59,101 bases of DNA from Streptomyces roseicoloratus (GTDB lineage Bacteria; Actinomycetota; Actinomycetes; Streptomycetales; Streptomycetaceae): assembly GCF_004117935.1 (NCBI RefSeq), contig NZ_SDOY01000095.1, positions 1 to 59,101 of the forward strand. Direction: 5' to 3'. This document shows, one piece after another, positions 1 to 7,848 of this stretch. Numbering within the stretch: the first letter of the stretch is position 1; every line of letters begins with the position of its first letter. The notes under the pieces were generated by a model. The model ran no database searches. It was not told the origin of the DNA and saw only the letters and a list, made by a program, of their open reading frames with translations. The translations under genes were made by a program, and so were the position numbers.

Positions 1-729
1 ATCGAGCACGTCTCGAAGTCCTTCGGCGGTCCCGCCGGCGGGCAGCTCGTCCTCGACGACATCAGCCTCGACGTCGCCCCCGGCGAGTTCGTCACCCTCC
101 TGGGAGCCTCGGGCTGCGGCAAGTCCACCCTGCTCAACCTCGTCGCCGGACTCGACCGCCCCACCACCGGCACCATCACCACCACCGGCCGCCCCGCCCT
201 GATGTTCCAGGAACACGCCCTGTTCCCCTGGCTCACCGCCGGAAAGAACATCGAACTCGCCCTCAAACTCCGCGGCCTCCCCAAACCCCTGCGCCGCCCC
301 GAAGCCGACCGCCTCCTCGAACTCGTCCGCCTCACCGGCTCCTACCACAAACGCGTCCACGAACTGTCCGGAGGCATGCGCCAACGCGTCGCCATGGCCC
401 GCGCCCTCGCCCAGAACTCCTCACTCCTCCTCATGGACGAACCCTTCGCCGCACTCGACGCCATCACCCGCGACGTCCTCCACGACGAACTCACCCGCAT
501 CTGGCGCGAAACCCGCCTCTCCGTCCTCTTCGTCACCCACAACGTCCGCGAAGCCGTCCGCCTCGCCCAACGCGTCGTCCTGCTCTCCTCACGACCCGGC
601 CGCATCGCCCACCAGTGGACCATCGACATCCCCCACCCACGCCGCATCGAAGACGCCGCCGTCGCGGAACTGTCCCTCGAGATCACCGAACAACTCCGTG
701 GGGAGATCCGCCGCCATGGCCAGCACTGA
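1..729 (+). CDS. ABC transporter ATP-binding protein, SsuB/TauB type (5' partial)
   Basis: ATPase of an importer for sulfonates, nitrate or similar oxyanions, acting at the cytoplasmic face of the membrane. The reading frame is open from the first base, so the start codon lies upstream of the window; 242 residues are visible. Walker A GASGCGKST is near visible residues 35-43, the Q-loop is in MFQEHALFPW, the ABC signature is LSGGMRQR, and Walker B is LLLMDEPFAALD followed by the H-loop VTHNVREA. The FQEHALFPWLTA stretch is typical of the SsuB/TauB/NrtD group. The stop overlaps the next gene, a permease of the same family, by 14 bp, so the two are translated together. The substrate-binding protein is presumably upstream. 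The substrate itself cannot be fixed from sequence. Confidence 0.93.
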   Translation: MEHVSKSFGGPAGGQLVLDDISLDVAPGEFVTLLGASGCGKSTLLNLVAGLDRPTTGTITTTGRPALMFQEHALFPWLTAGKNIELALKLRGLPKPLRRPEADRLLELVRLTGSYHKRVHELSGGMRQRVAMARALAQNSSLLLMDEPFAALDAITRDVLHDELTRIWRETRLSVLFVTHNVREAVRLAQRVVLLSSRPGRIAHQWTIDIPHPRRIEDAAVAELSLEITEQLRGEIRRHGQH

Positions 730-1609
730 CACCACCCCCACCACCACCAAGACCGACGACCTCGCCGGCCTCGAAGCAGGCCTCGACGCCCTCGACACCA
801 TCCAGACCCACCGCACCCCCACCCACCAAACCCTCCTCAAAAAAGTCCTCCCCCCACTCCTCGCCATCATCCTCGTCGTAGCCGCATGGCAACTCCTCGT
901 CACCCTGAAAGCCACCGACGAAGGCAAACTCCCCTCACCCGGCGCCGTCTGGAACAGCCTCACCACCATGTGGCTCGAAGGCACCCTCCACAGCGTCCTG
1001 TGGACCAGCGTCTCCCGAGCCCTGCTCGGCTTCCTCCTCGCCCTCGCCCTCGGCACCCCCCTCGGACTCCTCGTCGCCCGCATCACCGTCATACGCACCG
1101 CCATCGGACCGATCCTCTCCGGCCTGCAATCCCTGCCCTCCGTCGCCTGGGTCGCACCCGCCGTCCTCTGGCTCGGCCTGAACGACAGCATGATGTTCGC
1201 CGTCATCCTCCTCGGCGCCGTCCCCTCCATCGCCAACGGCCTCGTCGCCGGAGTCGACCAGGTCCCACCCCTCTTCCTCCGCGCCGGACGCACCCTCGGC
1301 GCCACCGGCCTCAAAGGCGCCTGGCACATCGTCATGCCCGCCGCCCTCCCCGGCTACCTCGCCGGCCTCAAACAAGGCTGGGCCTTCTCCTGGCGCTCCC
1401 TCATGGCCGCCGAGATCATCGCCTCCTCCCCCGACCTCGGCCTCGGCCTCGGCCAACTCCTCGAAAACGGCCGCAACAACTTCGACATGCCCGGCATCTT
1501 CCTCGCCATCATCCTCATCCTCCTCGTCGGCATCGCCATCGACCTCCTCCTCTTCAGCCCCCTCGAACGCGCCGTCCTCCGCCGCCGCGGCCTCCTCACC
1601 AAGGCCTGA
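716..1609 (+). CDS. ABC transporter permease, SsuC/TauC type
   Basis: Inner-membrane permease (297 aa) partnering the ATPase just upstream. The ATG at 716 lies inside the end of the ATPase gene; a GTG six codons earlier is also possible. An N-terminal tail of about 45 polar residues is followed by about six membrane segments. The EAA-type coupling loop is visible around GRTLGATGLKGAWHIVMPAALPG, here split as GATG...VMPAALPG, which contacts the ATPase. The fold and length match BPD_transp_1 permeases for sulfonate, taurine or nitrate. The gene ends shortly before a strong hairpin that separates it from the convergent molybdate operon. Confidence 0.93.
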   Translation: MASTDTTPTTTKTDDLAGLEAGLDALDTIQTHRTPTHQTLLKKVLPPLLAIILVVAAWQLLVTLKATDEGKLPSPGAVWNSLTTMWLEGTLHSVLWTSVSRALLGFLLALALGTPLGLLVARITVIRTAIGPILSGLQSLPSVAWVAPAVLWLGLNDSMMFAVILLGAVPSIANGLVAGVDQVPPLFLRAGRTLGATGLKGAWHIVMPAALPGYLAGLKQGWAFSWRSLMAAEIIASSPDLGLGLGQLLENGRNNFDMPGIFLAIILILLVGIAIDLLLFSPLERAVLRRRGLLTKA

Positions 1610-1646
1610 GCTCTCAGGAAGGGGACGGGGACGCCGCCGCCGACAC

Positions 1647-1677
1647 CGGCCGTGCGTCGCCCCGAGGGGCACGGCCG
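1647..1677. terminator. Hairpin between convergent operons
   Basis: CGGCCGTGC at 1647-1655 pairs with GCACGGCCG at 1669-1677, and the loop itself contains a CCCC/GGGG pairing. It sits between two convergent stop codons. There is no clear T-run, so it is likely a bidirectional terminator of the GC-rich actinomycete kind. Confidence 0.55.
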
Positions 1678-1702
1678 TCAGGCCGCCTCACCTGGCGTCA
1701 GG

Positions 1703-3712
1703 TCAGAGCGCGACGACCGTCGCCTCGGTCGCCTTGACGCTCGTCCAGACGGGCACTCCGTCGGCCAGGCCGAGTTCGGCGGCGGCCTGGGGGGTGATCT
1801 CGGCGACGAGGTCGGGGACGAGGTCGGAGGTGATCAGGAGCCGCAGCCGGCTGCCGCTGCCGGTGATCTCGCGTACGGTGCCGGACCAGACGTTGCGGGG
1901 GCTGCCCGCGGGCCGCTCGCGGTGCACGGACACCGCCTCGGGCGCGACGATCGCGAGCGCGGCCGTGCCGGGCGGCGGAACCTCGGCGGCGACGAGGGTG
2001 CCTCCGCCGTCCAGGGCGAGGCCGTCCGGCGTGGCCGTGCCGGGCCAGGCGTTGCGGCCGAGCATGCGGGCCACCCACGGGGAGCGGGGGTGGCGGGTGA
2101 CCTCGGCCGGTGCGGCGTCCTGGATGGCGCGGCCCGCGTCGAGCACGAGGACGCGGTCGGCGAGCGAGACGGCTTCCACCGGGTCGTGGGTGACGATCAG
2201 GCAGACGCCGCCGAACCCGGCGAGGTGGGTGCGCAGGGTGTGCCGTACGTGGGCGCGGGTGGTCTGGTCGAGCGCGGCGAGCGGTTCGTCGAGGACCAGC
2301 AGCCGGGGCCGTGCGGCGAGCGCCCGGGCGAGCGCGACGCGCTGGGCCTGGCCGCCGGAGAGCTGGGCCGGCTTGCGGTGTCCCAGGTGGCCGACGCCGA
2401 GGCGGTCGAGCCAGGCCTGGGCCGCGCGGCGGGCCTCGGCCCGCGGGACGCCCTGGGCTCGTAGCCCGTACGCGGTGTTGGCGAGGGCGGTCATGTGCGG
2501 GAAGAGGGCGCCGTCCTGCGGCACCCAGGCGACCCGGCGGCGGTGCGGGGGCAGTCCGGTGACGTCGGTCCCGCCGACGGTGAGGTCCGCGTGGGCGCGG
2601 GGCGTGAGGCCGAGGAGGGCACGCAGGAGGGTGGTCTTGCCCGCGCCGTTGGGGCCGACGACGGCGATGGTGGTGCCGGGTCCGGCGTCGAGGGTGAGCC
2701 GGGTGAAGCCGGTGACGCGGGCGTGCAGGGCCCACTGTTCGTCTGCCGGGCGCGAGAGCGTGGCGGCGGGGACCGGTGCGGGGGTGACCGGGTCCTCTCC
2801 GGTCTCGCGGGCCGTACGGCGTTCCCGGGCGGGCGGGCCGCCGGTCCACCGCCCGCGCAGGGCGATCAGGACCGCCATGGCGATGACGAGGAGCAGGAGC
2901 GAGACGGAGGTGGCGGCCTCCGGCTCGTCCTGGAGCAGCAGGTAGACCTGGAGCGGCAGGGTCTGGGTGGTGCCGGGGAGATTGCCGGCGAAGGTGATCG
3001 TCGCGCCGAACTCGCCGAGCGCCCGCGCCCAGGTGAGGGCCGCGCCCGCGACGACGCCGGGCATGACCATGGGCAGGGTGACGGTGAGGAACACCCTGAC
3101 GGGCGAGGCGCCGAGCGAGGCCGCCGTCTCCTCGTAGCGCGGCCGGAGTCCGCCGAGCGCGCCCTCCAGGCTGATCACGAGGAAGGGCATGGCGACGAAG
3201 GTCGCGGCGAGGACGGCACCGGAGGTGTGGAACGGCAGGGTGATGCCGAAGGTGTCCTGCAGCCACGGGCCGAGCAGCCCGCGCCGCCCGAAGGCGAGGA
3301 GCAGGGCGACGCCGCCGACGGTGGGCGGCAGGACCATGGGCAGCAGGACGAGCGAGCGCACGAAGGCCTTGCCGGGGAACGGCACCCGGGCCAGCAGCCA
3401 CGCCAGCGGGACGCCGAGCAGCAGCGACAGACCGAGCGCCCAGAAGGAGACGAGGAGCGAGAGCTTCAGGGCCTGGACGGTGCCGGGCGAGCTCAGGTGG
3501 CCCCCGAGTTCGCCCCACTCGGTCCGCGCCAGGATGCCGACGAGGGGAAGCGCCAGGAACGCCACGGCCGCGAGGGCCGGCAGGGCGAGCAGGAGGGGCG
3601 GCCGCCGCCGCGCCGTGCGGTCTCCGGCGGGGCTTCCGCCGGGGTTCCCCGTACGGCGTCCCGCGCGCTTTCCGGTGCGGCTGCCGTCGAGGCCTGGCGC
3701 TGCTCGCTTCAT
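1703..3712 (-). CDS. Fused molybdate ABC transporter permease/ATP-binding protein (ModB-ModC)
   Basis: A single 669-residue protein joins the permease and ATPase of the molybdate importer. After a basic N-terminal tail, residues of about 40-290 form a ModB-type membrane domain with the coupling segment around EETAASLGASPVRVF. From about residue 330 a ModC ATPase follows: Walker A GPNGAGKTT, signature LSGGQAQR, Walker B LLVLDEPLAALD. A C-terminal TOBE/MOP domain (last 80 residues) usually binds molybdate. It lies downstream of modA on the same strand across a repeat-filled spacer. An AGGA ribosome site precedes the ATG. ModB-ModC fusions occur in some actinomycetes; tungstate or sulfate are possible substrates, but the neighbouring genes favour molybdate. 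Confidence 0.9.
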   Translation of the reverse strand: MKRAAPGLDGSRTGKRAGRRTGNPGGSPAGDRTARRRPPLLLALPALAAVAFLALPLVGILARTEWGELGGHLSSPGTVQALKLSLLVSFWALGLSLLLGVPLAWLLARVPFPGKAFVRSLVLLPMVLPPTVGGVALLLAFGRRGLLGPWLQDTFGITLPFHTSGAVLAATFVAMPFLVISLEGALGGLRPRYEETAASLGASPVRVFLTVTLPMVMPGVVAGAALTWARALGEFGATITFAGNLPGTTQTLPLQVYLLLQDEPEAATSVSLLLLVIAMAVLIALRGRWTGGPPARERRTARETGEDPVTPAPVPAATLSRPADEQWALHARVTGFTRLTLDAGPGTTIAVVGPNGAGKTTLLRALLGLTPRAHADLTVGGTDVTGLPPHRRRVAWVPQDGALFPHMTALANTAYGLRAQGVPRAEARRAAQAWLDRLGVGHLGHRKPAQLSGGQAQRVALARALAARPRLLVLDEPLAALDQTTRAHVRHTLRTHLAGFGGVCLIVTHDPVEAVSLADRVLVLDAGRAIQDAAPAEVTRHPRSPWVARMLGRNAWPGTATPDGLALDGGGTLVAAEVPPPGTAALAIVAPEAVSVHRERPAGSPRNVWSGTVREITGSGSRLRLLITSDLVPDLVAEITPQAAAELGLADGVPVWTSVKATEATVVAL

Positions 3713-3722
3713 GGCTGATCCT

Positions 3723-3829
3723 GAGGCTGGTCGATCCGAGGAGCTGGTCGATCGGAGGAGGCTGGTCGATCGGAGGAGGCTGGTCGATCAGACGATGTCG
3801 GTCGGTGCGAGGAGGCTGGTCGGTCCGAG
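3723..3829. repeat. Six-copy 18-bp tandem repeat between modA and modBC
   Basis: Imperfect tandem units of 18 bp (one of 17) with consensus GAGGCTGGTCGATCGGAG fill nearly all of the 125-bp spacer between the modA stop and the modBC start. Units begin near 3723, 3741, 3758, 3776, 3794 and 3812; the fifth is most diverged. No ORF or known operator matches. Copy number is likely variable. Confidence 0.85.
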
Positions 3830-3837
3830 GTGAACGG

Positions 3838-4647
3838 TCACGGCTTCTGGAAGCCGGCGTCCAGGAGGATCTTCCGGCCCTCGGGCGAGGACAGCCAGGC
3901 GACGAACGCGGCGGCGGCCTCGGCGTTCTCGGAGTCGTTGAGGGTGGCGGCCGGGTACTGGGCGATCGCGTTCTGGTCGTCGGGGATCTCGACGGCGTCG
4001 ACCTTGTCCTTGGCGCTCTCGGCGTCGGTCCGGTAGACGAGTCCGGCGTCGGCCTCGCCGAGCTCGACCTTGCTGAGCACGGCCCGCACGCTGGGCTCCT
4101 GGGAGACCGGCTTCAGCGCGATCTTCTGCTTGTCGAGGATCTGCCTGCTGTACGTGCCGGCCGGCACCTGGGGCGCCGCGAGGACGACCTTCAGCTCGGT
4201 GTCGGCGAGGTCCTTCAGCTCGTCGACCTCGAACGGGTTCCCCTCGCCGGTGGCGATGACGAGCCGGTTCTTCGCGATGATCGCGGGAGTGCCGGTGTCG
4301 GCCCTCACCTTGTCCATGCTCTGGGTGTCGGCGGTGACCAGGACGTCCGCGGGCGCACCCTGGGAGACCTGGGCGACGAGCTCCTGGGAGCCGGCGAAGG
4401 AGAAGGTGAGCTTCGTGCCGGGGTGGGTCTTCTCGTAGGCGGCGCCGGCGGTCGTGAACACGTCGGTGAGCGAGGCGGCGGCGAGGACGGTGAGCCGCGC
4501 GGCGGGTGCGCCGCTCCCGGATCCGGCGGCCGGGGAGCCGCCGGCGTCCTTCCCGGTGCCGTCGTTCGACGAGCAGGCGGAGAGCGGTACGAGCAGGGCG
4601 GCGGTGAGAACGGCGGCGGCACGGCGTGCGGCGGAGGTGAACGGCAT
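3838..4647 (-). CDS. modA: Molybdate ABC transporter substrate-binding lipoprotein ModA
   Basis: Extracellular binding protein (269 aa) that delivers molybdate to the ModBC permease encoded downstream. The N-terminus has a signal peptide ending in a lipobox, LSAC, with Cys25 as the predicted lipid-anchored residue, then a Ser/Gly/Ala-rich linker. The mature domain starts with RLTVLAAASLTDVF, the standard ModA opening, and continues with SFAGSQELVAQVSQGAPADV, which carries the Ser residues that hold the oxyanion. It is first in the mod transport pair and follows a TOBE-type regulator gene on the same strand. Length and motifs are normal for the family. Confidence 0.95.
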   Translation of the reverse strand: MPFTSAARRAAAVLTAALLVPLSACSSNDGTGKDAGGSPAAGSGSGAPAARLTVLAAASLTDVFTTAGAAYEKTHPGTKLTFSFAGSQELVAQVSQGAPADVLVTADTQSMDKVRADTGTPAIIAKNRLVIATGEGNPFEVDELKDLADTELKVVLAAPQVPAGTYSRQILDKQKIALKPVSQEPSVRAVLSKVELGEADAGLVYRTDAESAKDKVDAVEIPDDQNAIAQYPAATLNDSENAEAAAAFVAWLSSPEGRKILLDAGFQKP

Positions 4648-4718
4648 GGCGATCGGGACTCCTGGGGCAAGGAAACTGCGGGTCGGGCCGGTCGCGCCAG
4701 CGGCCGAAGGGGTGCGCG

Positions 4719-5114
4719 TCAGGTGCGGTCGATGTGCACGTTGGTCGACTTCACGCGGGCGGTGGCCTGCATGCCGACTTCCAGTCCCAGCTCCTCCACG
4801 GCCTCCCGGGTGAGGAGGGAGACCAGGCGGTGGGGCCCGGCCTGGATCGTGACCTGGGCGGCGACGTCGCCGAGCTTGATCGCGGTGACGATGCCCGGGA
4901 ACGCGTTGCGCGCCGACGTGTACGACACGTCGTCGTCGCCGTCCTCGCTCTGTGCGAGCTCGACGGAGAACGCGGCCAGCGACGTCCCGTCGATGACGCG
5001 CCGCCCGCTCTCGTCACGCCGGGTCTCGACCCTCCCGGCGTCGGCCCAGCGCCGCGCGGTGTCGGGACTGACGCCCAGCAGACGCGCGGCCTGACCGATG
5101 GTGTAGGACTGCAT
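4719..5114 (-). CDS. Molybdate-responsive regulator: MerR-like HTH plus TOBE domain
   Basis: A 131-residue protein with a short excisionase/MerR-like helix-turn-helix at residues 1-55 (YTIGQAARLLGVSPDTARRW) and a TOBE/MOP molybdate-binding domain at about 65-131 (ARNAFPGIVTAIKLGDV...). The ATG at 5114 starts exactly at the HTH; the frame is open further upstream but that part looks non-coding. It precedes modA and modBC on the same strand and probably controls them in response to molybdate, as ModE does in proteobacteria with a different HTH. The DNA target is unknown. Confidence 0.88.
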   Translation of the reverse strand: MQSYTIGQAARLLGVSPDTARRWADAGRVETRRDESGRRVIDGTSLAAFSVELAQSEDGDDDVSYTSARNAFPGIVTAIKLGDVAAQVTIQAGPHRLVSLLTREAVEELGLEVGMQATARVKSTNVHIDRT

Positions 5115-5281
5115 ATGCGACACGGTAGGCACCGATCGCCTGCATCTGCAACAACGTCGTGGGACCCTCCATCGCGGATGCGAGGAGAGCTGGAGAAACC
5201 CACAAGAGCGAGCTGGCTTGCCCCGGCCGTCCCGGCCGGGACGGCGACCCGCGGCCTGGAGACCCTCCTCTACGGCGCCGA

Positions 5282-5380
5282 GCCCGGCGTACGGGCGTCC
5301 CCGGCGACGGGCGTCCGGCATGCGGGCGTTTCCCGGCATGCGGGCGTGCCGGCGGTCGGGCGTCCCGGCGGTCGGCGTGG
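5282..5380. repeat. GC-rich tandem repeat in the 309-bp gap between mod operon and DUF397 gene
   Basis: About six units of 14-19 bp, consensus CCGGCNNNCGGGCGTS, with two units containing CCGGCATGCGGGCGT. The rest of the 5115-5423 gap, apart from the promoter region expected for the regulator starting at 5114, shows no gene I can support. Confidence 0.7.
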
Positions 5381-5423
5381 GACCTGACCGCCGGGGCCTC
5401 TGGATGGTTCGGTTCGAACCGGT

Positions 5424-5609
5424 TCAGATCTCCGCCGCGAACTCCACGAAACGCGACCAGCCCTCGCGGCCGACCGCGACGTCAGGGCGCGTGACGTCCT
5501 TGGAGTCGCGTACGCGCACGGCCTGCGCGGTCATGGCGACCTCGACGCAGTTGTCGCCCTGGGTGCCGCTGTAGCTGGACTTGAACCAGGTCAGTTCCGT
5601 CGTCCTCAT
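5424..5609 (-). CDS. DUF397 domain-containing protein
   Basis: Small protein (61 aa) of the DUF397 family, recognised by WFKSSYSGTQGDNCVEVA near the start and VRVRDSK in the middle. Such proteins are nearly always encoded next to an Scr1-type helix-turn-helix gene in Streptomyces; the pair behaves like a regulator and its small partner and has been linked to bld/whi development and antibiotic control. Here the ATG overlaps the stop of the upstream HTH gene (ATGA), and GAGGAG precedes it, so expression is coupled. The biochemical role is not established. Confidence 0.93.
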   Translation of the reverse strand: MRTTELTWFKSSYSGTQGDNCVEVAMTAQAVRVRDSKDVTRPDVAVGREGWSRFVEFAAEI

Positions 5610-6478
5610 AGTTCTCCTCGGAGTCGCTCCAACAGACCCCGCGAGTCCTTGGCGTTCAGGGCCTGCGAGCGCAGTCTGTCATAGCGCTGCTGAAGCAGAC
5701 TCACCTCTTTCACGTCGGCGATCAGACGCCCGTTCTGCTGGCCTTCGGAGTACGCGACCCGCTGCCCCTTCGGCGTCTCCAGGAGCCACATCGGCCCGTC
5801 CAGACACCCGTGCGCGTCCGCGTCCATCGACACGATTTGCAGCGTCACGTTCCGCAAGGCGCTCAGCGTCAGCACATGGTCGATCAGGCCCCGCATCACC
5901 CCGGCACCGCCCAGGCGCCGGCGGAACACGTGCTCCTCCACGATGAAGCTGAACGGCACGTGCACCCGCTCGTACAGCACCCGTTGACGCTTCATCCGGG
6001 CTTCGACCTGTGTCTCCAGCTGCTCGTCGGACAACAGCGGAATGCCGTTCTCGAACACCGCCCGCGCGTACGCCTCCGACTGCAGCATGCCCGGCACCAG
6101 CCGGCACTCGTACGTGCACAGGCTCACCGCCACCTTCTCCAGCCTGGCCCACTGCCGGAACCAGGCCGCCAGGCCCGCCTCCCCGCGGCTCAGGAACGGT
6201 GCCGCCTTCCTCAGGGCACCCGTGTTGCCGGTCGCGCCCTCGGCCCGGTCCACGAACGACTCGTCCGGCATGCGACGCCCCAACTCGACCGATTCCACGG
6301 TGTGTTTGGAGAAGCGGACGAGTTCGCCGAACTGGACCCTGCTGAGCCCCGCGTGTTCGCGCAGGGCCTGGACGACGGCCCCGAAGGTTCGCAGACTGTC
6401 CGAAGGATCGGGCTCCCGTTCCGCCTCGCAGACCGCCGGCAGGTCGTCGTTGTCACCCGCGCCGCCGTTCGTCGTCAT
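5606..6478 (-). CDS. Helix-turn-helix regulator with DUF5753 (Scr1 family)
   Basis: A 290-residue cytoplasmic regulator. An XRE-type HTH occupies roughly residues 20-75 (FGAVVQALREHAGLSRVQFG, then LVRFSKHTVESVELGRR), and the remaining 200 residues are the DUF5753 domain (EKVAVSLCTYECRLVPGMLQ, ending near LLQQRYDRLRSQAL). The ATG at 6478 fits the family start; the frame stays open upstream without homology. It is coupled to the DUF397 gene downstream and divergent from an RsbW-like ATPase gene, the usual Streptomyces trio. DNA target and signal are unknown. Confidence 0.93.
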   Translation of the reverse strand: MTTNGGAGDNDDLPAVCEAEREPDPSDSLRTFGAVVQALREHAGLSRVQFGELVRFSKHTVESVELGRRMPDESFVDRAEGATGNTGALRKAAPFLSRGEAGLAAWFRQWARLEKVAVSLCTYECRLVPGMLQSEAYARAVFENGIPLLSDEQLETQVEARMKRQRVLYERVHVPFSFIVEEHVFRRRLGGAGVMRGLIDHVLTLSALRNVTLQIVSMDADAHGCLDGPMWLLETPKGQRVAYSEGQQNGRLIADVKEVSLLQQRYDRLRSQALNAKDSRGLLERLRGEL

Positions 6479-6663
6479 CCGCGGCCACCTCCAGGTCCGT
6501 ACGTACAGATGCATGGTGAGCGCCGGCCGCATCCCCTCGGCCCGGCAGCACTCAGCGTGACGACAACGACCGCGTACTGTCCACCGATTGTGCCCGTACG
6601 CTGACGCAGCGTACGGGGTTGATGTATGGTTCGCGCCCTGACGGCTGCGGGACCGTGGGAGCC

Positions 6664-7137
6664 ATGACGACCACCGCTCCCCGATCCGCGCTCCCCGTAC
6701 GCACGTTCGCCCAGCTCCTGTCGTCCACGCGCCGGGGCGCCCGACTGGCCCGGCTGCTCGCCGCCGGGCAGTTGCGGGACTGGGAGGTGTCACCCGGCGT
6801 GACGGAGCGCGCCGAGCAGGTCGTGGCCGAACTCGCGGCGAACGCGGTCCTGCACGGCCGGGTCCGGGGGCGGGACTTCCGCGTCACGCTCACGCTGGAC
6901 CCGGCGATCGGCGTCCTCAGGATCGCGGTCACCGACGCGCGCGGCGAGCGCCGCCCCTCCCCCGTCCCGACGCACCGCACGGACGACCCCGATGCCGGAC
7001 GGGGCCTCCTCCTCGTCGCCGCGCTCACCGACCACTGGGGCACGGAGCCGTACCCACCGGGCGGGAAGACCGTATGGGCGGAGCTCGCTCTGCGCGCTCC
7101 TGTACGGGCGGCGTCGACGCCGCCGGCGAGCGCGTGA
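6664..7137 (+). CDS. RsbW-like ATP-binding (HATPase_c_2) protein
   Basis: A 157-residue GHKL-fold ATP-binding protein of the anti-sigma-factor kinase type. The N-box region is VVAELAANAVLHGRVRG, followed by the G-boxes AVTDARGERRPS and DPDAGRGLLLVAALTDHWG. The ATG at 6664 is preferred to the one at 6619 because similarity begins soon after it. It is transcribed away from the DUF5753 regulator. Members bind sigma factors or anti-anti-sigma factors, but many single-domain Streptomyces copies have no known partner. The 3' end overlaps the STAS-like relic on the opposite strand. Confidence 0.9.
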   Translation: MTTTAPRSALPVRTFAQLLSSTRRGARLARLLAAGQLRDWEVSPGVTERAEQVVAELAANAVLHGRVRGRDFRVTLTLDPAIGVLRIAVTDARGERRPSPVPTHRTDDPDAGRGLLLVAALTDHWGTEPYPPGGKTVWAELALRAPVRAASTPPASA

Positions 7138-7357
7138 CCGCCGGACGCGCGGGCAGACGCCGCGCCGGCGATCGGACCGGCTCGCCGGTGGGCTCGCCGT
7201 GGAGGTCGGCGCGGGGGTCGTCGAGTCCGATGATCTCGACGGTCGTGCCGCGCTGCGCGTACGTGGTCTCGATGGCGTCGAGGGCGGCGGAGGAGGCGTC
7301 CCGGATGTGGGCGGCGGACAGGTCGATGACGGCCTGGGGCGCGTCGCCGCGGTTCAC
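7025..7357 (-). pseudogene. STAS-domain relic, probably the C-terminus of a SulP sulfate permease
   Basis: The frame opens with GTG overlapping the stop of the preceding gene (GTGA). The first 55-60 residues (to about 7186) read AVIDLSAAHIRDASS, AALDAIETTYAQRGTTVEII and GLDDPRADLHGEPTGE, which matches the end of the STAS domain that closes SulP family anion transporters. No membrane domain is present upstream. The following 50 residues are low-complexity and overlap the convergent ATPase gene, so they are probably not meaningful. A deletion joining the previous gene to the tail of sulP would explain this. A free-standing STAS protein cannot be excluded. Confidence 0.55.
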
Positions 7358-7848
7358 AGGCTCGAGAGCGTTTGCGGGCAGAGGGTTTTGATCATGGTGT
7401 TGGTCCAGCGGACCTGTCGCAGGGTCCGGGGGTGGCAGGCCGACGCGAGCTCGAGGGCCTCGTCGTCGCGGGTCGCCTGGGCGAGCTGGGCGAGCATCTC
7501 CCAGTACAGGGAGTTCTCCGCGGCTTTCAGGTGCAGGTCGCGCAGGTCGCGCAGGAGCAGCAGGCCGGGCTCCGGGCGGCGGCCCGGGGCTTCGGCGGCG
7601 TTCTCCTTCAGCGCCGCCAGGAGTCCCGGTGAGGAGTCGTCCTGGTGCGGCTCGGCGAGGTCCAGGCCGCGGTGGCGGGCGGTCCCGGTCACGCGCTCGA
7701 CGTGCTCGCGCGACCAGGCCGCGAGGTCGGTCGCCACGTGGTGGACCTCGTGGTCGGCGGAGTGACGCCCGGCGACCGCCAGCAGGTCGTCGGCGAGCTC
7801 CTGTTCGCCGTGGTGGATCGCACGCAGGACGAGCTCGACGCCGTTCAC
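7354..7848 (-). CDS. Helical protein of unknown function coupled to the molybdopterin oxidoreductase
   Basis: A 164-residue, largely helical, soluble protein. The GTG start overlaps the oxidoreductase stop (GTGA), so the two are co-translated. Repeated His, Glu and Asp positions occur in helices: HHGEQELADDLLAVAGRHS, then DHEVHHVATDLAAWSREHVE, and near the end NSLYWEMLAQLAQATRDDEA. The pattern recalls ferritin-like or hemerythrin-like four-helix bundles, but I do not recognise a named family. As the only gene coupled to the oxidoreductase it may be a maturation or electron-transfer partner; that is inference from position alone. Confidence 0.72.
   Translation of the reverse strand: MNGVELVLRAIHHGEQELADDLLAVAGRHSADHEVHHVATDLAAWSREHVERVTGTARHRGLDLAEPHQDDSSPGLLAALKENAAEAPGRRPEPGLLLLRDLRDLHLKAAENSLYWEMLAQLAQATRDDEALELASACHPRTLRQVRWTNTMIKTLCPQTLSSL

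Noticed and set aside
935..1672. Long antisense frame opposite the SsuC-like permease
   Set aside because: Very acidic, low-complexity product; a shadow of high third-position GC. Similar long shadows oppose most genes in the window.
5282..5380. CRISPR-like array
   Set aside because: Units are contiguous and short with no unique spacers of constant length; no cas genes in the window. The same holds for the repeats at 3723, 12665 and 51616.
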